A DNA stretch of 64,000 nucleotides from Entonaema liquescens (taxonomy: Eukaryota; Ascomycota; Sordariomycetes; Xylariales; Xylariaceae): assembly GCA_902805475.1 (NCBI GenBank), contig CADCSX010000008.1, positions 434,001 to 498,000 on the forward strand, in the 5' to 3' direction. The stretch's first letter is position 1. Each line of letters starts with the position of its first letter. Shown piece by piece: positions 11,283-24,088 of the stretch. The notes under the pieces were generated by a model. It did no database searches and had not been told where the DNA came from. It worked only from the letters and a program-made list of their open reading frames with translations. Both the position numbers and the translations under genes were made by a program.

Positions 11283-13290
11283 ATAAGTTTTTTAATTTCT
11301 TAATAAAAAATTAAACCACCGTCGGAATAATTACATAAAATTAATATATTAATAAATAAATTCTTTCTTTTACAAAAATTTAAGCATAATATTATAAAAT
11401 TATTTAAATAATAAATTATATTAAAATTTAAATATTTAAAAAAATAATAAATCTTTAAATTATTAAATAAAACGTTATTATTTTAATTACGGTTTGCGTT
11501 TTAAATTATAATTTTACCCACCATGTAAAAAACCAAAAAACTTTTTCTTTATACAAATATTAAAAGATTTTATTTCGGAAAAATTAAAAACATATCCCGG
11601 AACATTATTACTTTAAATATTATTAAATCGAAAAAAACTAACGATTTAAAAAAATATATATAAAAATATACTTAACAAAACATATAACATTATTAACAAA
11701 AATATTATTTTAAAAAATTTTTAATTAATAATAATTTAATTAAAAACTTATAACGTAACATTTAAACCTCGTAATTTAATTAAAAAAAAGTAATTTATAA
11801 TTAAAAAAAATTATAAAATTAATCAATAATATTAACTTTATATATAGATAAAAATAAATATAAAATTACGGATTATAAACGTAACGTAAAAATAAAAAAA
11901 ACGAATAAGTTTTTTTTAATATAAGCACAATTCTTAACCGAATATAATTACTTAATAAAAATACTAACAATACTTTATTACAAAATAATGTAATTATATA
12001 AATGTAATAAAGTAAAAATAAATAAATAAATAAATAATAATAAATAAATCAAATTTCAAATTATATAAAATTAAACTTTTTTTAATAAAAAATAATAAAA
12101 ATTATTATTATTATAAAATTTAATTATTTATAATAATTAATAATACCATTATTATAAAACTTATAACGTTTTTAAAATTATTAAAAATAATATTTTTATA
12201 TATCGTTAAAAATGTAAATAAAAAATAAATATTATATTATATTTTTATATTATTAAATAATTTTTATTTCTATATATTATTTATTATTTTTTTAATTTTT
12301 ATATTAATGTAAATAAAAAATTCTTATATTAATTAATATAAATCTTATAATTTTATTAAATTTATTTTTAATATATAATTTTAAAAAATTAATATTATTA
12401 ATATAATAAAAAAAGTAAAAATATAACATATAAACTTATTATTTTAAATTTTATTATTTTAAATTTTAAAATTTAAAACATTTTATAAACAATTTATTAT
12501 AAAAATAAAAATTTTTAATAAATGGGAAATTTTTAACAATAATAAATTTAATTTAATAATATTAAAAATATTAAATTATATAATTATTTTATTTTTTTTA
12601 ATTAATAAATATTTATTTTTTAAATAAAAAAATGTAATATATTAATAAATATATTTAAAAATTTTTTAAATAATATTAAAATTTTGTAAAAAAAGTAAAA
12701 TTAAATTTATATTATATTGTTAATATAATAAGTATTATTACGTTAAAATTTTTTTATTTTATTTTTTAAAAATTTACGCGTTATTATATATAACGTGAAC
12801 TTGTTTTTAATTATAAAAGTAAAAAAATAATTAAAATAAATAAATAAAATTATAATAATAATAAAAAAAAAAGTAATAAAAAACAATATAAATAAATATA
12901 AAATTTATATAAAACAATAAAATTTTATTAAATTAATATAATTTTTTACGAAAAAATTTATAAAAATATAAATTAATAATTAATATTATATATAAATATA
13001 AAATTTTAATTAATATAATAAATATATATTTAAATTTTAATTAATATAATTATAAAAAATTAAATAACATTATAAATAAATTAATAAAAAAAATGTATAT
13101 TTTTATTTTAACTATTAAAAATATTAAATATTTAAATCATTAATATTTTTATAATATAATTATTTTTAATTTTTATAAATTTTTATAAAAAACAAAATTT
13201 TTTAATTAAATAATATTATTATTAAAATTAATAATAAAATTATAAAATTAATAAATATATTTTTATTTTATTTTTAAATTTTTTAAAAAT

Positions 13291-13650
13291 CTTTAATATT
13301 ATAATTTTTAATTAATTTTTAAAAACCTTTAATATTATAATTTTTAATTAATTTTTAAAAGTTTTTAATATTATAATTTTTAATTAATTTTTAAAAATTT
13401 TTAATATTATAATTTTTAATTAATTTTTAAAAATCTTTAATATTATAATTTTTAATTAATTTTTAAAAATTTTTAATATTATAACTTTTAATTAATTTTC
13501 GAAAATTCTTAATATTATAATTTTTAATTAATTTTCGAAAATTTTTAATATTATAATTTTTAATTAATTTTTAAAAACCTTTAATATTATAATTTTTAAT
13601 TAACTTTTAAAAATCTTTAATATTTATTTAAAATTTTTAATAATTAAAAA
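13291..13650. repeat. 36-bp minisatellite, ten copies
   Basis: The phrase CTTTAATATTATAATTTTTA restarts every 36 bp at 13291, 13327, 13363, 13399, 13435, 13471, 13507, 13543, 13579 and 13615. Units are nearly identical; the variable site sits just before this phrase and changes mostly between C and T, with one G. The array is the most regular structure in the AT block. Confidence 0.85.
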
Positions 13651-15460
13651 CTTTTTTATAAAATATAAATTTATTTAAATATTTTTTTAATATTAATTTT
13701 ATTATATTATAACTGTTAAAATTATAAACGTTAAAAATAAAATTATATAAATAAATATTAAATTAAATTAAATATAAATATAAAAAAATTTTATAAATAA
13801 TACCATTTATTTTTATTTAAATAATTTTATTAATTTTATATTTAATAATTTAATTATTTTATTTTATTTTTTAATATATTTATTAAATTTAATTAAATAT
13901 AAAATATAATATTAATATTTTTTATATATATAAAAATATTTTAATAAATTTATTTATATATTAAATTTTAAAAATTAATTTATAATTATATATATTAATT
14001 TTTATTTTATATAATTAAAATTTTTATTATAATTTATAAAATTTTAATTAAACTTTTTTTTTTTTTTTAAATAATATATTATATTTTTAACTATTTTATT
14101 ATTAAATAATAATTAGTTATTAAAATATATATTTTAATATATTATTTTATAATAAATATAAAATTATTTTTTTAAAAAATTTTTATATATATAAAAAATT
14201 TTAATATTATATTTTCAATTTAATAATATTTGATAATTATATAAAAAAATAATATAAAAATAAATTATAATTATAATAAATAATTATATATTTATAATGT
14301 TATAATTATTTAAATTATAATAAATATTTATATATTTTAAAAATATTATAATTATATTTGTTATAAATATTTATTATAATAATTATATTTATATTTATTA
14401 AAATATATATTTATATATAATTATAATTTATAATTTAAAAAATTTTTATAAATATTAATAAATAATTATAATTAATTTATTTTATTTGTAAATTTAAATA
14501 TATTATATAATAAAATTTCTTATTTATTATTAATAATTTTGTTGTTTTTTTTTTTTAAAAACGGTTATTATATACATTATTACTTTTTTTTTTTTTTTTT
14601 TTTACAATAAATAACACTATTAATTTATTTTTAAAATTAATTTAAATGTTAGCCCATTTTTATTTAAATATAAATTTATATAAATTTATATAATAAATTA
14701 TTTTTAAATTAATAATAACAATTATAAATTTTATTAATGTAAAAATGGAAAATAAAATAAAAATAAAAAATAAAATAAAAATAAAAAGTAAAATAAATAT
14801 TAATCCGGGTATTAATGTTAATGTTAATAAAATTATTAATTTTTAATTAATATATATATATAATATATTATATTATTAAAAGTTTTATATATTTACGAAA
14901 AAATAATACATTTTATTATTATTATAATAATAATAAACGTAAATATCGTTTATTAAATTAATATTTTAATTTAATATTATTATCGAAAATATTATATATT
15001 TTTATTATAAACCGTAATTGTTTATATATTAATTATATTAGTAATTATTAATATATAAACAATTATAAATTTAAATATATAAAATTAAAATATTTTTTAA
15101 ATTTATATTAATTATATTTTAATATAATTATATATTATAAAATTTATAATTATTTTATTAATTAATAATTAAAAAAAGTTTAATATAACTAATATAATAA
15201 TTATTTTTTTTAAATTAATAATAAAAAAAAAAGTTTAATAAAAAAAAAATATTATTGTAAAAAAAATATAAGAAAATAATAATATAAATATAAGTTTTTT
15301 AAACTATTTCTTATATAATTTAAAAAATTATATATTTATTAATTATATAAATATATTTTATAATATATATAATCATTAATAAACGTATATAATAAAATAT
15401 TTTTTTATTAAAATTAAATATATTTTAAATATTACATTTATAAGTTATTTTAATTATAAC

Positions 15461-15519
15461 ATTATTATTATTATTATTATTATTAATAATAATAATAATG
15501 ATAATAATAATAATAATAA
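15461..15519. repeat. (ATT)n-(AAT)n palindromic microsatellite
   Basis: A run of ATT triplets passes directly into a run of AAT triplets, broken by a single G near 15500, so the stretch can fold on itself as a long A/T hairpin. It lies inside the AT-rich block and is probably a simple product of its composition. Confidence 0.7.
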
Positions 15520-17690
15520 ACACATTTAAATTAAAAAAATAAAATTTATAAAAAGTTTTTTTAATTAAAAATATTTTTAATAATTTATTTTATAAAAATA
15601 ATAATAATTTAATAATTTTAAATAAAAAAAAATATTAACTAATTAAATTATTTAATTATTTAAAAATAAATTTAAAAATACATTATTAAACTTTTAAAAT
15701 TAAATAATAAAATATTTTTTAAAATAATTAAATTTTTAATAAAATTTTATTTTTTATATAAATTAATATAAAAAATAAAATTTATACAAAATCGTATTTT
15801 ATTAAATATCATATAATTATTAATTAACAAATGTTTTACCAATATATTAAAAAAAAATCAATAAAAATAAGTTTTTTTATTATTTTTTTTTTTAAATTAA
15901 AATTTACCCGTTTTTTTTTAAATATAAAAAATAACAAATTTAAAAATTACTATTAATAACTTTAAAATAACATAATTATTATAAAATTCTACTTTATATT
16001 AATATTATTAAAAAAGAAAATTTAAATCTAATTTTCTTTTTTAAAAAATTTTTTAAAAAATTAAAAAAAATTATTATAAAATATAAATACTTAAATTAAT
16101 TAATAAATAACATTATTATTTTAAAAATAATATTTTTTAATTATTTAAACTAATCCCACATTATAATAATAATATTTAATCTTTTATTAATAATTATAAA
16201 AAATTAATAATATAAATAAAAAAAATAATAAATATAATAAAAATTTTAATTATTAAAAAAAATATATATATTATTTTAAATATACATATTAACACGCACA
16301 ATTTTACCTTTATTTTACATTTATTATAATTCAATTTTACATAAAAAAAATAATTATTAAAAAAATAACATTTTTTAATAATAAAAAAAACTTTAATTTT
16401 TTTCATTTAATTTAAAATATGTTATTTTTTTTAATTACAATTTATCTTTAATACTTAAACTTTATTATTAAAAATCAATACATTAAATATAATATAATAA
16501 ACCTTTTTTAATAAATATTTAACATATATTAATTATAAATACGTTTTTATAATTTTAATATTATAAAATAAATTTATAAATTTATTAACATTATATAATA
16601 ATTTTATAAATTATTAAATAACTTAAAATAATACTTTATCACTATTTTTACAAAATAATAACAACATTAAAAACACAAATAATAAATTATTAATTATTTA
16701 AAATTATAAATTTAATAACTTTAATTTAAACTTAATTTAATTATAAAAAAATAAAAATAACAATAATAACGTATAAAACAATATTATAAACCATTTCCTT
16801 TATAATAAATCAATAATATAATTAATAAAAAAATTAAAAATACTCACATTTAAAAATATATTTATAAAAAAATATCTTATTTATATAAAATATATAAAAA
16901 TAATTTTAAATATATATAATAAATTAAATTTAAATAACCTTAATATAATTATATTTAATAAATTTACTAATTTAAAAAAAAACTTTTTAAATAATTAAAT
17001 ATTAATTATAAAACATATTATTTATAAATTAAATAAAAATTAAAAATTATTTAAAATTATATTAAATAAAATTAATATATTCTTTAAAATTTAAACGCTA
17101 AAATCGTACGCAATATATAATTATATTTAAATTATAAAAACCAAATTTAATAAAATTATCAAATATTATTATTTAAAAAAACTTTTTTAATAATATTTAT
17201 TTTTAAAATTTTTTTTATTAACTTTTAAATATTATAAATTAATAACTAATTTAAATGCTAAAATTATAAATAAATTAATATATTTAAATTATTTTAAATT
17301 AATTTAAATAAATATTATAAATAACAAATTCATTTTAATTAATAATAATAAAACTTTTTTATAATATTTAAAAAATATTAATAAAAATTTAACTTTAAAA
17401 CGCGTAGTTTAAATTAATTTAAAAAAATTAAATAACTTTTTAAATAAAAATAAATTTTTAAATAAATAAATTTAATAATAATTAATAATTTTTTAATTAT
17501 AAAAATTTTTTAATTATTTAAAAAAATTTAAAAATTAATAATATTAAATTAATATTTTAATAAATAAATTTTAAAATTTCTACATTTAATAATTAAAAAT
17601 ATTATTTTAATTAATATTATTTAATTTTTAATAAAAAACATACTTAAACGGAAATATTCTAGTTAAATCCTTAATTACTACCTATTTTTT

Positions 17691-18691
17691 TAATTAATGC
17701 GCAATACTTCCTTAAAAATGTTACGTCGAACTTATGTAGATAGCACTAATAAGTTAGTTCTTCAATTTCTACCTATCCATGCAATGTACCTACATCCTAA
17801 ACAAGACCCATCTAGAGCCATCGGCCGTCAGATTCAACTTTCCTGCTTTTCCTTTTATTTTTATTTTATTTTTTTAATTAGAATGCAGCACCTGATAGGG
17901 TGCGACCATCAAGTATGCCTATGAAGACAGCATCAAAATAAAGGATGACATACCTACCTACTAATAGTTTGTACTATTATAGGTAACGAACTTCGAATAG
18001 GAACGTTGGATAAGCGAGCATAGGACACATCCGATCAGACATGCACTGGTGCATGATCTGACACGGGGGAAATTGCATTGAAGCCTAACATCACCACCAA
18101 GCTTGAGGTACCTAAACTACTTTGTTACCTTTGACTTATGGCATGTGGAACTTGAGGATGCTTTGGCACGAAATAACAACAATACCATACATATAGACTT
18201 TGCCAAAGTAGGTAGTCATCCCAATAGTCTACTTGGAAAACGGTTTCTCCTTTTTAAACTCGAAATATAAGGCTGCCTTATGAGATGCCACAAATAGACC
18301 CTAAAGTAAATGCTAAAAACGGCAGCCTTACTGTTATAAAGTATATTAACACTTGATCTCTTAACTAGCAGCAAGGACCTTACGCGGCTCTTCTAAGTGG
18401 TATGCTTCGTAGATCTATGCCTATTACGCTCTATACCCCTTTTACCCCAGACGGGAGGTACTCAGGCCACTCAAAACCCTCCACCCCGAATGATATAATC
18501 TTTCAAATCCCGGAGAAGTCCTTCCTTGTAGAAGAACAGATGTCAAGTGATGATAGCACTGTGATTATAATCATGAACTTATACCACTGAACTACCTATA
18601 GCTATAAGCGTTAACTATACTTAGTGCATCCCATAAAATACGATCCGGTAAACCATCCATTAGCCAAGTATCCAATAATGAAATCCCTAGC
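17691..18691. other. Intergenic, right of AT block
   Basis: Normal base composition returns. Short frames at 17697-17924 and 18402-18590 have no recognisable homology. A TAGG-type repeat lies near 17950. This stretch is also the 3' side of the minus-strand P450. Confidence 0.55.
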
Positions 18692-20400
18692 TCATGCTCT
18701 TTTCGTTATGTTGCAAATCACCCCCTCTTGCTTCACGAGCCACACGTTTTTAGTCTGCCACTCACGATCGGGGTATGTCAGTGCCACCTCGAACCTCCGC
18801 AATAATTCCGGTACCATTTTCAACATCTCTATCATGGCAATATGTCTTCCTATACAGCTGCGGGGACCCACGCTGAAGTTAAAGAACGACTGTTCCATTC
18901 GTTTCAGTTGTTCCGCGGTCGAGTCGAGCCACCGCTCTGGGATGAACTTCTCTGGGTCTGTGAATACCTCGGGATCATGTTGCATAACCCAAGGGTTGAT
19001 TCCGACGACAGTTCCCCCAGGGATGTGTTTTCCGCAAATAGTATCGCCTCCGGGTGGGACATGACGCTCGTAGATCAGACCGACAGATGGGTGGATTCGC
19101 ATGGCTTCTTTGATCACCGCGTTTAGATACGGTAGATGCGTATTAGCCTCCTTGAACGAGACTGGTCGGTTGAGCTTTCCAGCAGCCGCCGCCTCGTCAA
19201 TCTCACCCACCAGTTTCTGCATCTTGTCTGTGTTCTTACCCAAGTAGTAGAATACCGAACGCAGTGCGATGGATGTAGTGTCAGAACCCCCGTACACATT
19301 CGCGCTCAAATGGGCGACGAGATCCTTCGTAGTCATCCATTGAGAACCATTCTGGTTCAGAGCATACCACTTGGCTAACATGTCGCCTTTACTCTCGATA
19401 TCGGAAGCATCTATCTTCCCGCCCTTCCTCAACGATATATCCCGACCGGCTACTTCGTTAACAGCTTTCAGAGCAAAATCAACAATTTGGTTCAATGCTC
19501 CTCCAGGAAGAAGGGGGTTCCCCAAGAGGAATTTATGCATCTCGGGAACTTGTCCGCATTGGCTACTATATGTCTATATGTTGTATAAGCAAGATAGGAG
19601 CTAGGGCTGCTGTAAGCCTTAAGCGTAGGATACTTACCAGAACACCATCAATAGTCTCTATTATTCCATCGACATCGCAACCTTTCTCAAGGAATCCGAA
19701 CATCTTCGAGAATGATAGTTGTCCAATGACGTCAAACGTGTAGTAAGACATCCATGAGCCAAGGTCAATTGGCTTTTTCTCGTTCGCAAGCCCTTCAATC
19801 TGAGATAATAGTAGGTCTATGCATTCGTCTATGGCCGGTTCATATGCGAGGAGAGATGTCGGGTTAAAAGCATTGCCGAGGACCTTTTTCGACTCTCGAT
19901 GGACGGTTGGGTCTAGCATGGTAAATAAGTGCGGCTCGGCTTTACCTTCCCACATGACGGATTGCATTGGATGGTAAAATCCAGTCTGTGACGCTGCTCA
20001 GTACCTCCGCCCATATTTGGAAGTTAAGATCATGATATCGATATCCCAAAAGATAGGTATCACAACATACCTTAGTATACTGAGTCTTCAACCCATAAAT
20101 ATGGTTTATCTCACGGGGGTCGGAAATAGAGACATGTTTTGGACCGATTCGAACGAGTGAACCATAATTCTGGTGTAACTTAATGGCGGTCTTATGGGCT
20201 TGGCCTCTCCGTACATCGAGCCAACGCCAGAGTGCTGTGTACGCGGCAACTCTTGGTCCTGGGATGTCACGCAGGTCCTTCCTAAACCTATTCCGTAGAA
20301 GACGAGATACAATGCCAATAAAAAGTAACGAAGTAATTGCCAAAGGCAAGGGTAGTAAAAAGGGGATATCGGATACGGAAAAGGCGGTCTTGATCTCCAT
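18692..20400 (-). CDS. Cytochrome P450, pisatin-demethylase-like
   Basis: Membrane-bound cytochrome P450 monooxygenase of the fungal pisatin-demethylase (CYP57) type; substrate unknown. Three exons (20400-20071, 19985-19638, 19573-18692), all joined in phase 0, give 519 aa, normal for the family. The first join gives YTK-TGFYHPMQSVMW; the second gives DGVL-TYSSQCGQVPEMH, the expected family sequence. A hydrophobic anchor lies near residues 12-32, followed by the proline hinge DIPGPR. I-helix GGSDTT at 321-326 carries the O2-activating acid-Thr pair, the K-helix ExxR is EAMR at 382-385, PERW is at 438-441, and the heme loop FSVGPRSCIG at 459-468 has the thiolate Cys466. All catalytic landmarks are intact, so it looks functional. 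It lies about 1 kb from the AT block and faces away from the next P450. Confidence 0.92.
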
Positions 20401-23400
20401 TGTGGTTCGTTGTTTATTAGATTTGCTATATATCCTCTTCTAAGAGAAGTTGTTATCATCTAGAGATCATTCGCCTTTATATTACTTAACACACACACCA
20501 CCTTTGTCCATATCGGGTACCAGTTGACGTCGATACAGGTGGAGATGTATCAGTTTGTAATATATCACTTTTCCTTTTCAAACTAAGCATGGAATATAAA
20601 TGCTAAGTAAAACATGTCGTGATGCCATCACGCTGTTACAGAAATATGCTGATTGGCTCTACTTCGCGTCAGTAGGTTAGGCCACCATTCAGAACGAGCG
20701 GGCTGTTCCTTCGAAACGCCACATTACCACCACTCGCTCATTATGTCCATAGCTAGAGTCCTGAATCACACCGCATGCTGCACTTCATCGATCTCGGGCC
20801 ACAATTCGATCGGATAGAGGACCACAAGCGGGGAGAGACCGGGAGGCTGCCGCCAATCCGGGAGCCAGAAAATATCTATACCCCGGATGCCAGACCGGCG
20901 AAAGCATGCCTCCAAGAAGCCATTCACATTGGCGTCCGAGTATTGGGCCATATGTAAGCCATACGACCTACCCAGAGATACACAATCTGGCGAATCTGTT
21001 AAGAGCGGGGTCATCGGTAACAAGAAAGCTGCACTTCACGTTGCTTTTTACAGATTCTTTAGAAATGCCGAAATCGATAGTTGTATCCCTACTTGACGAC
21101 CATCCCCCACCACCAATCAGAGCAGAATCTACTTACTCAATCGAGTAACTTTCGGAAAAGGCACAACCTTATCGCGGAGATTGAATAATCGGAGAGCCTT
21201 GCTTTTATCTAATAGGATAGAGAGTGTAGAATAGGTGGGAGTGGGATGGTGGGGAAGGGAGAATGAGGCTGGATGGCTTAGATCAATGGTCATTCCTTTT
21301 CCAAATAGAACAGGAATGATACTTCACATCTACTATGATCGAGAGGCAAGCTTTTCCACACACATTACGTCTTTTGCAGGTGGAATAATTCTCTATATAA
21401 AGACGACATATTCCTAAGTAACGACCTACTTAGGTAGGTAGGTATAGTATAGATATCGCCCTGCCGCGTCCCATAGAAACTCTATAACTTGTTCTTAATA
21501 GGCATCCATCTATTGATTCGTCCGTTGGCATCGACCCAACTAGGAGTACTAAGCCACCTATGATGATTGGACAAGCCTTAAAAGTATGGTCAGATTGCTG
21601 ACCATCCTTCCAACCGGTTAATTCCGGGGATGAACGTCATGGACATCTCAAGCTTTAACACATTAGATCTGGGTTCCAATTGGACCATTGCAGATGCCCA
21701 AACACTTACATAGACGTTTCTAAAAGCTCGCAACGCGCGGTGAAACGTGAAAATCAGAGAACTATAGACTGGGAAACTATGCTAATATCTGCAGGTTCTA
21801 CTCTGCCTGCTTAGATAGGCGGTCTCTACGTATGTCTTTCCCATTTCAAGTTCGTCGGCCAGTCTCCTTACTTACTAACTAGAGGAGAGTATACGGTATA
21901 AATTTCCAGAAATCCCTAACCTTGCTTATCAGTGCTGTCTACACAAGTTCGACGAAGCACTCTCAGGTCCCTGGAAACATTAGTTAGCCTTGCTACTTCT
22001 CTGGCACTGCCACCAGCTTTCATATGCATATGAGTCAAGCACTTCGGCCCGGATTCGTTCATAGTAAAACGAGATTCTCAAGCATACTGTCACAACTCTA
22101 CATCCTATTAATGGGCTCTATTTTATAGAACCCCCAATGTATGTCAAACGTAGAGTAAATGCTAGATAGAAGCAGCAACGAAGCTGGTATGTAGTAGCCG
22201 TGTACATACAAGTGATCTATCAACGCTTAACCTTCTACTTTCTATTGAGGGTGCTGTACATCCCTTATCCTGAAACTCCGTATATCTATTACTATTACTT
22301 GACACTCTGTGTACTACAGAATCAGATGCGTGCCTCTGTGAAGAGATCTCTCTATTATACCTAGCATACTATAGCTTGAACTGACACTCTTTAGTGATCA
22401 ACCCCATTAGATGCTTAGATCTTTGACCCTTAAGCATATACTACTAATCGTATTATGTTCTATAGAAAAGTCATTTTCGTGTATGATACTTATATTCTCC
22501 CTGGTGCCTCTTAGGAAGAAAAAGGGGCTGGCTCAAGCCCTATTTTCAAGAGCAGATACTAGATTCTTCCGCCCATCGCAATACACAAACTTCAAATAAA
22601 AAGCTTCTTAAAAAACAAGCTTCATTGTATTATTCCGATGTAGCGCAATAGTGATTGTTCAATTGTCGTTGCCCAAAGAGCAAGACTTCTAACTTCGAGA
22701 AAGAGGCACGAATAGCCTCAAGCCGTTTTAAACAATGAATCTCACACATAACGGTCTTCAGTACGTAAGTAGTCAATATACTTGGATCAAGTGCCAAGTA
22801 GCAGCCGCACAACTTAAACTTGGTAAATCCTCTCTCGCGCTCAACGACACCCATCATAAACTTAGGCGAAATTATAAACTGCGACCCGATCAGCCGGCAC
22901 ATTCTGTCAGATTTGAATATAACGCAATCTTAGGTTGCCATTAGGTAGGTAGATCTCTAGATATATACCCAGATGCAGCAGTAAATGCTAAAGATTTAGG
23001 CACATTTGGGCCCGCCATATCAGGTATCGAAAGAACTGACAAGTTCACCAGCCAGTGCCGAGGGATAAATAAGACTTTTCAAAACTAGAAATAGTTTCAC
23101 GTACCTGTAATATCCAAGGGGTGTTACGCCTCGAAGAGAGTTAGAAAGAGCATTGATAGTGCTGAAATATATAGTATACGAACCGCACTTGTATATTGGT
23201 TTAATCTACCAACTGTATGAGTAAGAGGGAAATTCTTATATATATATATTCCGTGCCAAGACATCATGTAATGTACTTGAAAGTAGTCCCTTGACCACTC
23301 ATTTCAACAGATAGGTTGCTACCACCACTACGATGCATTATCTTCGCTGCTGGGTCTATTATTTGCTCCAAGTGTGACATGAATAAGAGTATTCCCTGGT

Positions 23401-24088
23401 AGGCAGATAAAGTAATGAATACAACCTGAAGTTCCGTGCGCCGCTTGATCGCAATCATCAGCTGAAATATCAATATCGAGATGGAGCTAATGCGCTCGGA
23501 AAGCCTTGGAGACCAACCACTGCCGTTATTTGAAGCATAGTAACATAATTGATGCATGCGGCCTGCAGCTCTGTCCGATAGCGTACAGGTCTCCCTCGAG
23601 ATCGGCAGTATTACGCAAGCCACAACGATAGTTCTCTTCTCAAGTCTATTTAGTGTAAGACAATCCCCATAAGGGATAACAAAAAGAAAATGCAAAAGAA
23701 TATAGGTTCAGGATATCAAGTAAACTTAGGTAGAAGACTGGTAATTCTACAGTAATAAAATATCTTTGGATTAAGAGACGAAAGCGAATAAGAAGGAAAT
23801 GAGGGGAAATTTGAGCTCACTCTATTGGAATTGGCTTGCCATATTCGTCCCGGGACAGATTGATAGTGGCACGGTAAGCCGTTACTCAACATAACCGCTG
23901 CGCGATGAGTTGTCGGAAGAAGAAATAGCATACGATACCAGAGGGGACGCTTGTGACGTAAAAGGCGTATGGACGGTTGGTGTGTGACCTGAACATTCGT
24001 GCGCCGTCGGTTCTTATATTATTAATAGGTCGTAGCGGATGGTTGATCTTCTCCCTCCGTCTTTCCTTCTAGTTAAGTCATAGACATC
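20401..24088. other. Long intergenic region between two P450 genes
   Basis: About 3.7 kb between divergently transcribed P450 genes. I see no gene I can support. The longest frames (23264-23695 minus, 143 codons; 20766-21023 minus, 85 codons) match no family I know and have no clear splice partners; either could be a remnant. The second copy of the hairpin repeat is at 21931-21962, and TAGG-type runs occur near 21430 and 22942. Confidence 0.5.
21931..21962. repeat. Hairpin-bearing short repeat, copy 2
   Basis: Second copy of the element at 6539-6570. Here the arms are AGTGCT (21931-21936) and AGCACT (21956-21961) around the shared core. Two of the differences from copy 1 are transitions within the left part of the loop. 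It lies in the gap between the two P450 genes. Confidence 0.5.

Larger units (their letters stand above)
6640..17690. repeat. AT-rich, gene-free block of RIP type
   Basis: About 11 kb with almost no G or C, sharply bounded on both sides (ordinary composition resumes near 17,690). There are no credible genes; the only longer frame, at 16194-16406, is low-complexity Lys/Ile/Phe coding. Composition this extreme, rich in TA, is what repeat-induced point mutation leaves in ascomycete transposons, and such blocks are usually heterochromatic; some fungal centromeres look like this. Inside are decayed tandem repeats at the left edge (190-bp and about 32-bp units) and centre (36-bp units), a trinucleotide palindrome, and one tRNA-like GC island. 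From about 15,840 rightwards the plus strand keeps C but almost no G. No transposase or reverse transcriptase can be read, so the parent element is not identifiable. Confidence 0.85.

Noticed and set aside
16194..16406. 70-codon frame in the AT block
   Set aside because: Only Lys, Ile, Phe, Asn and Tyr codons produced by AT composition; no domain and no neighbours.
6640..17690. Mitochondrial DNA insertion as the source of the AT block
   Set aside because: No mitochondrial gene, rRNA or intron-encoded enzyme motif can be read, and the composition is more extreme than mitochondrial DNA usually is.
23264..23695. 143-codon minus frame between the P450 genes
   Set aside because: No recognisable motif and no clear splice partner; treated as unsupported.
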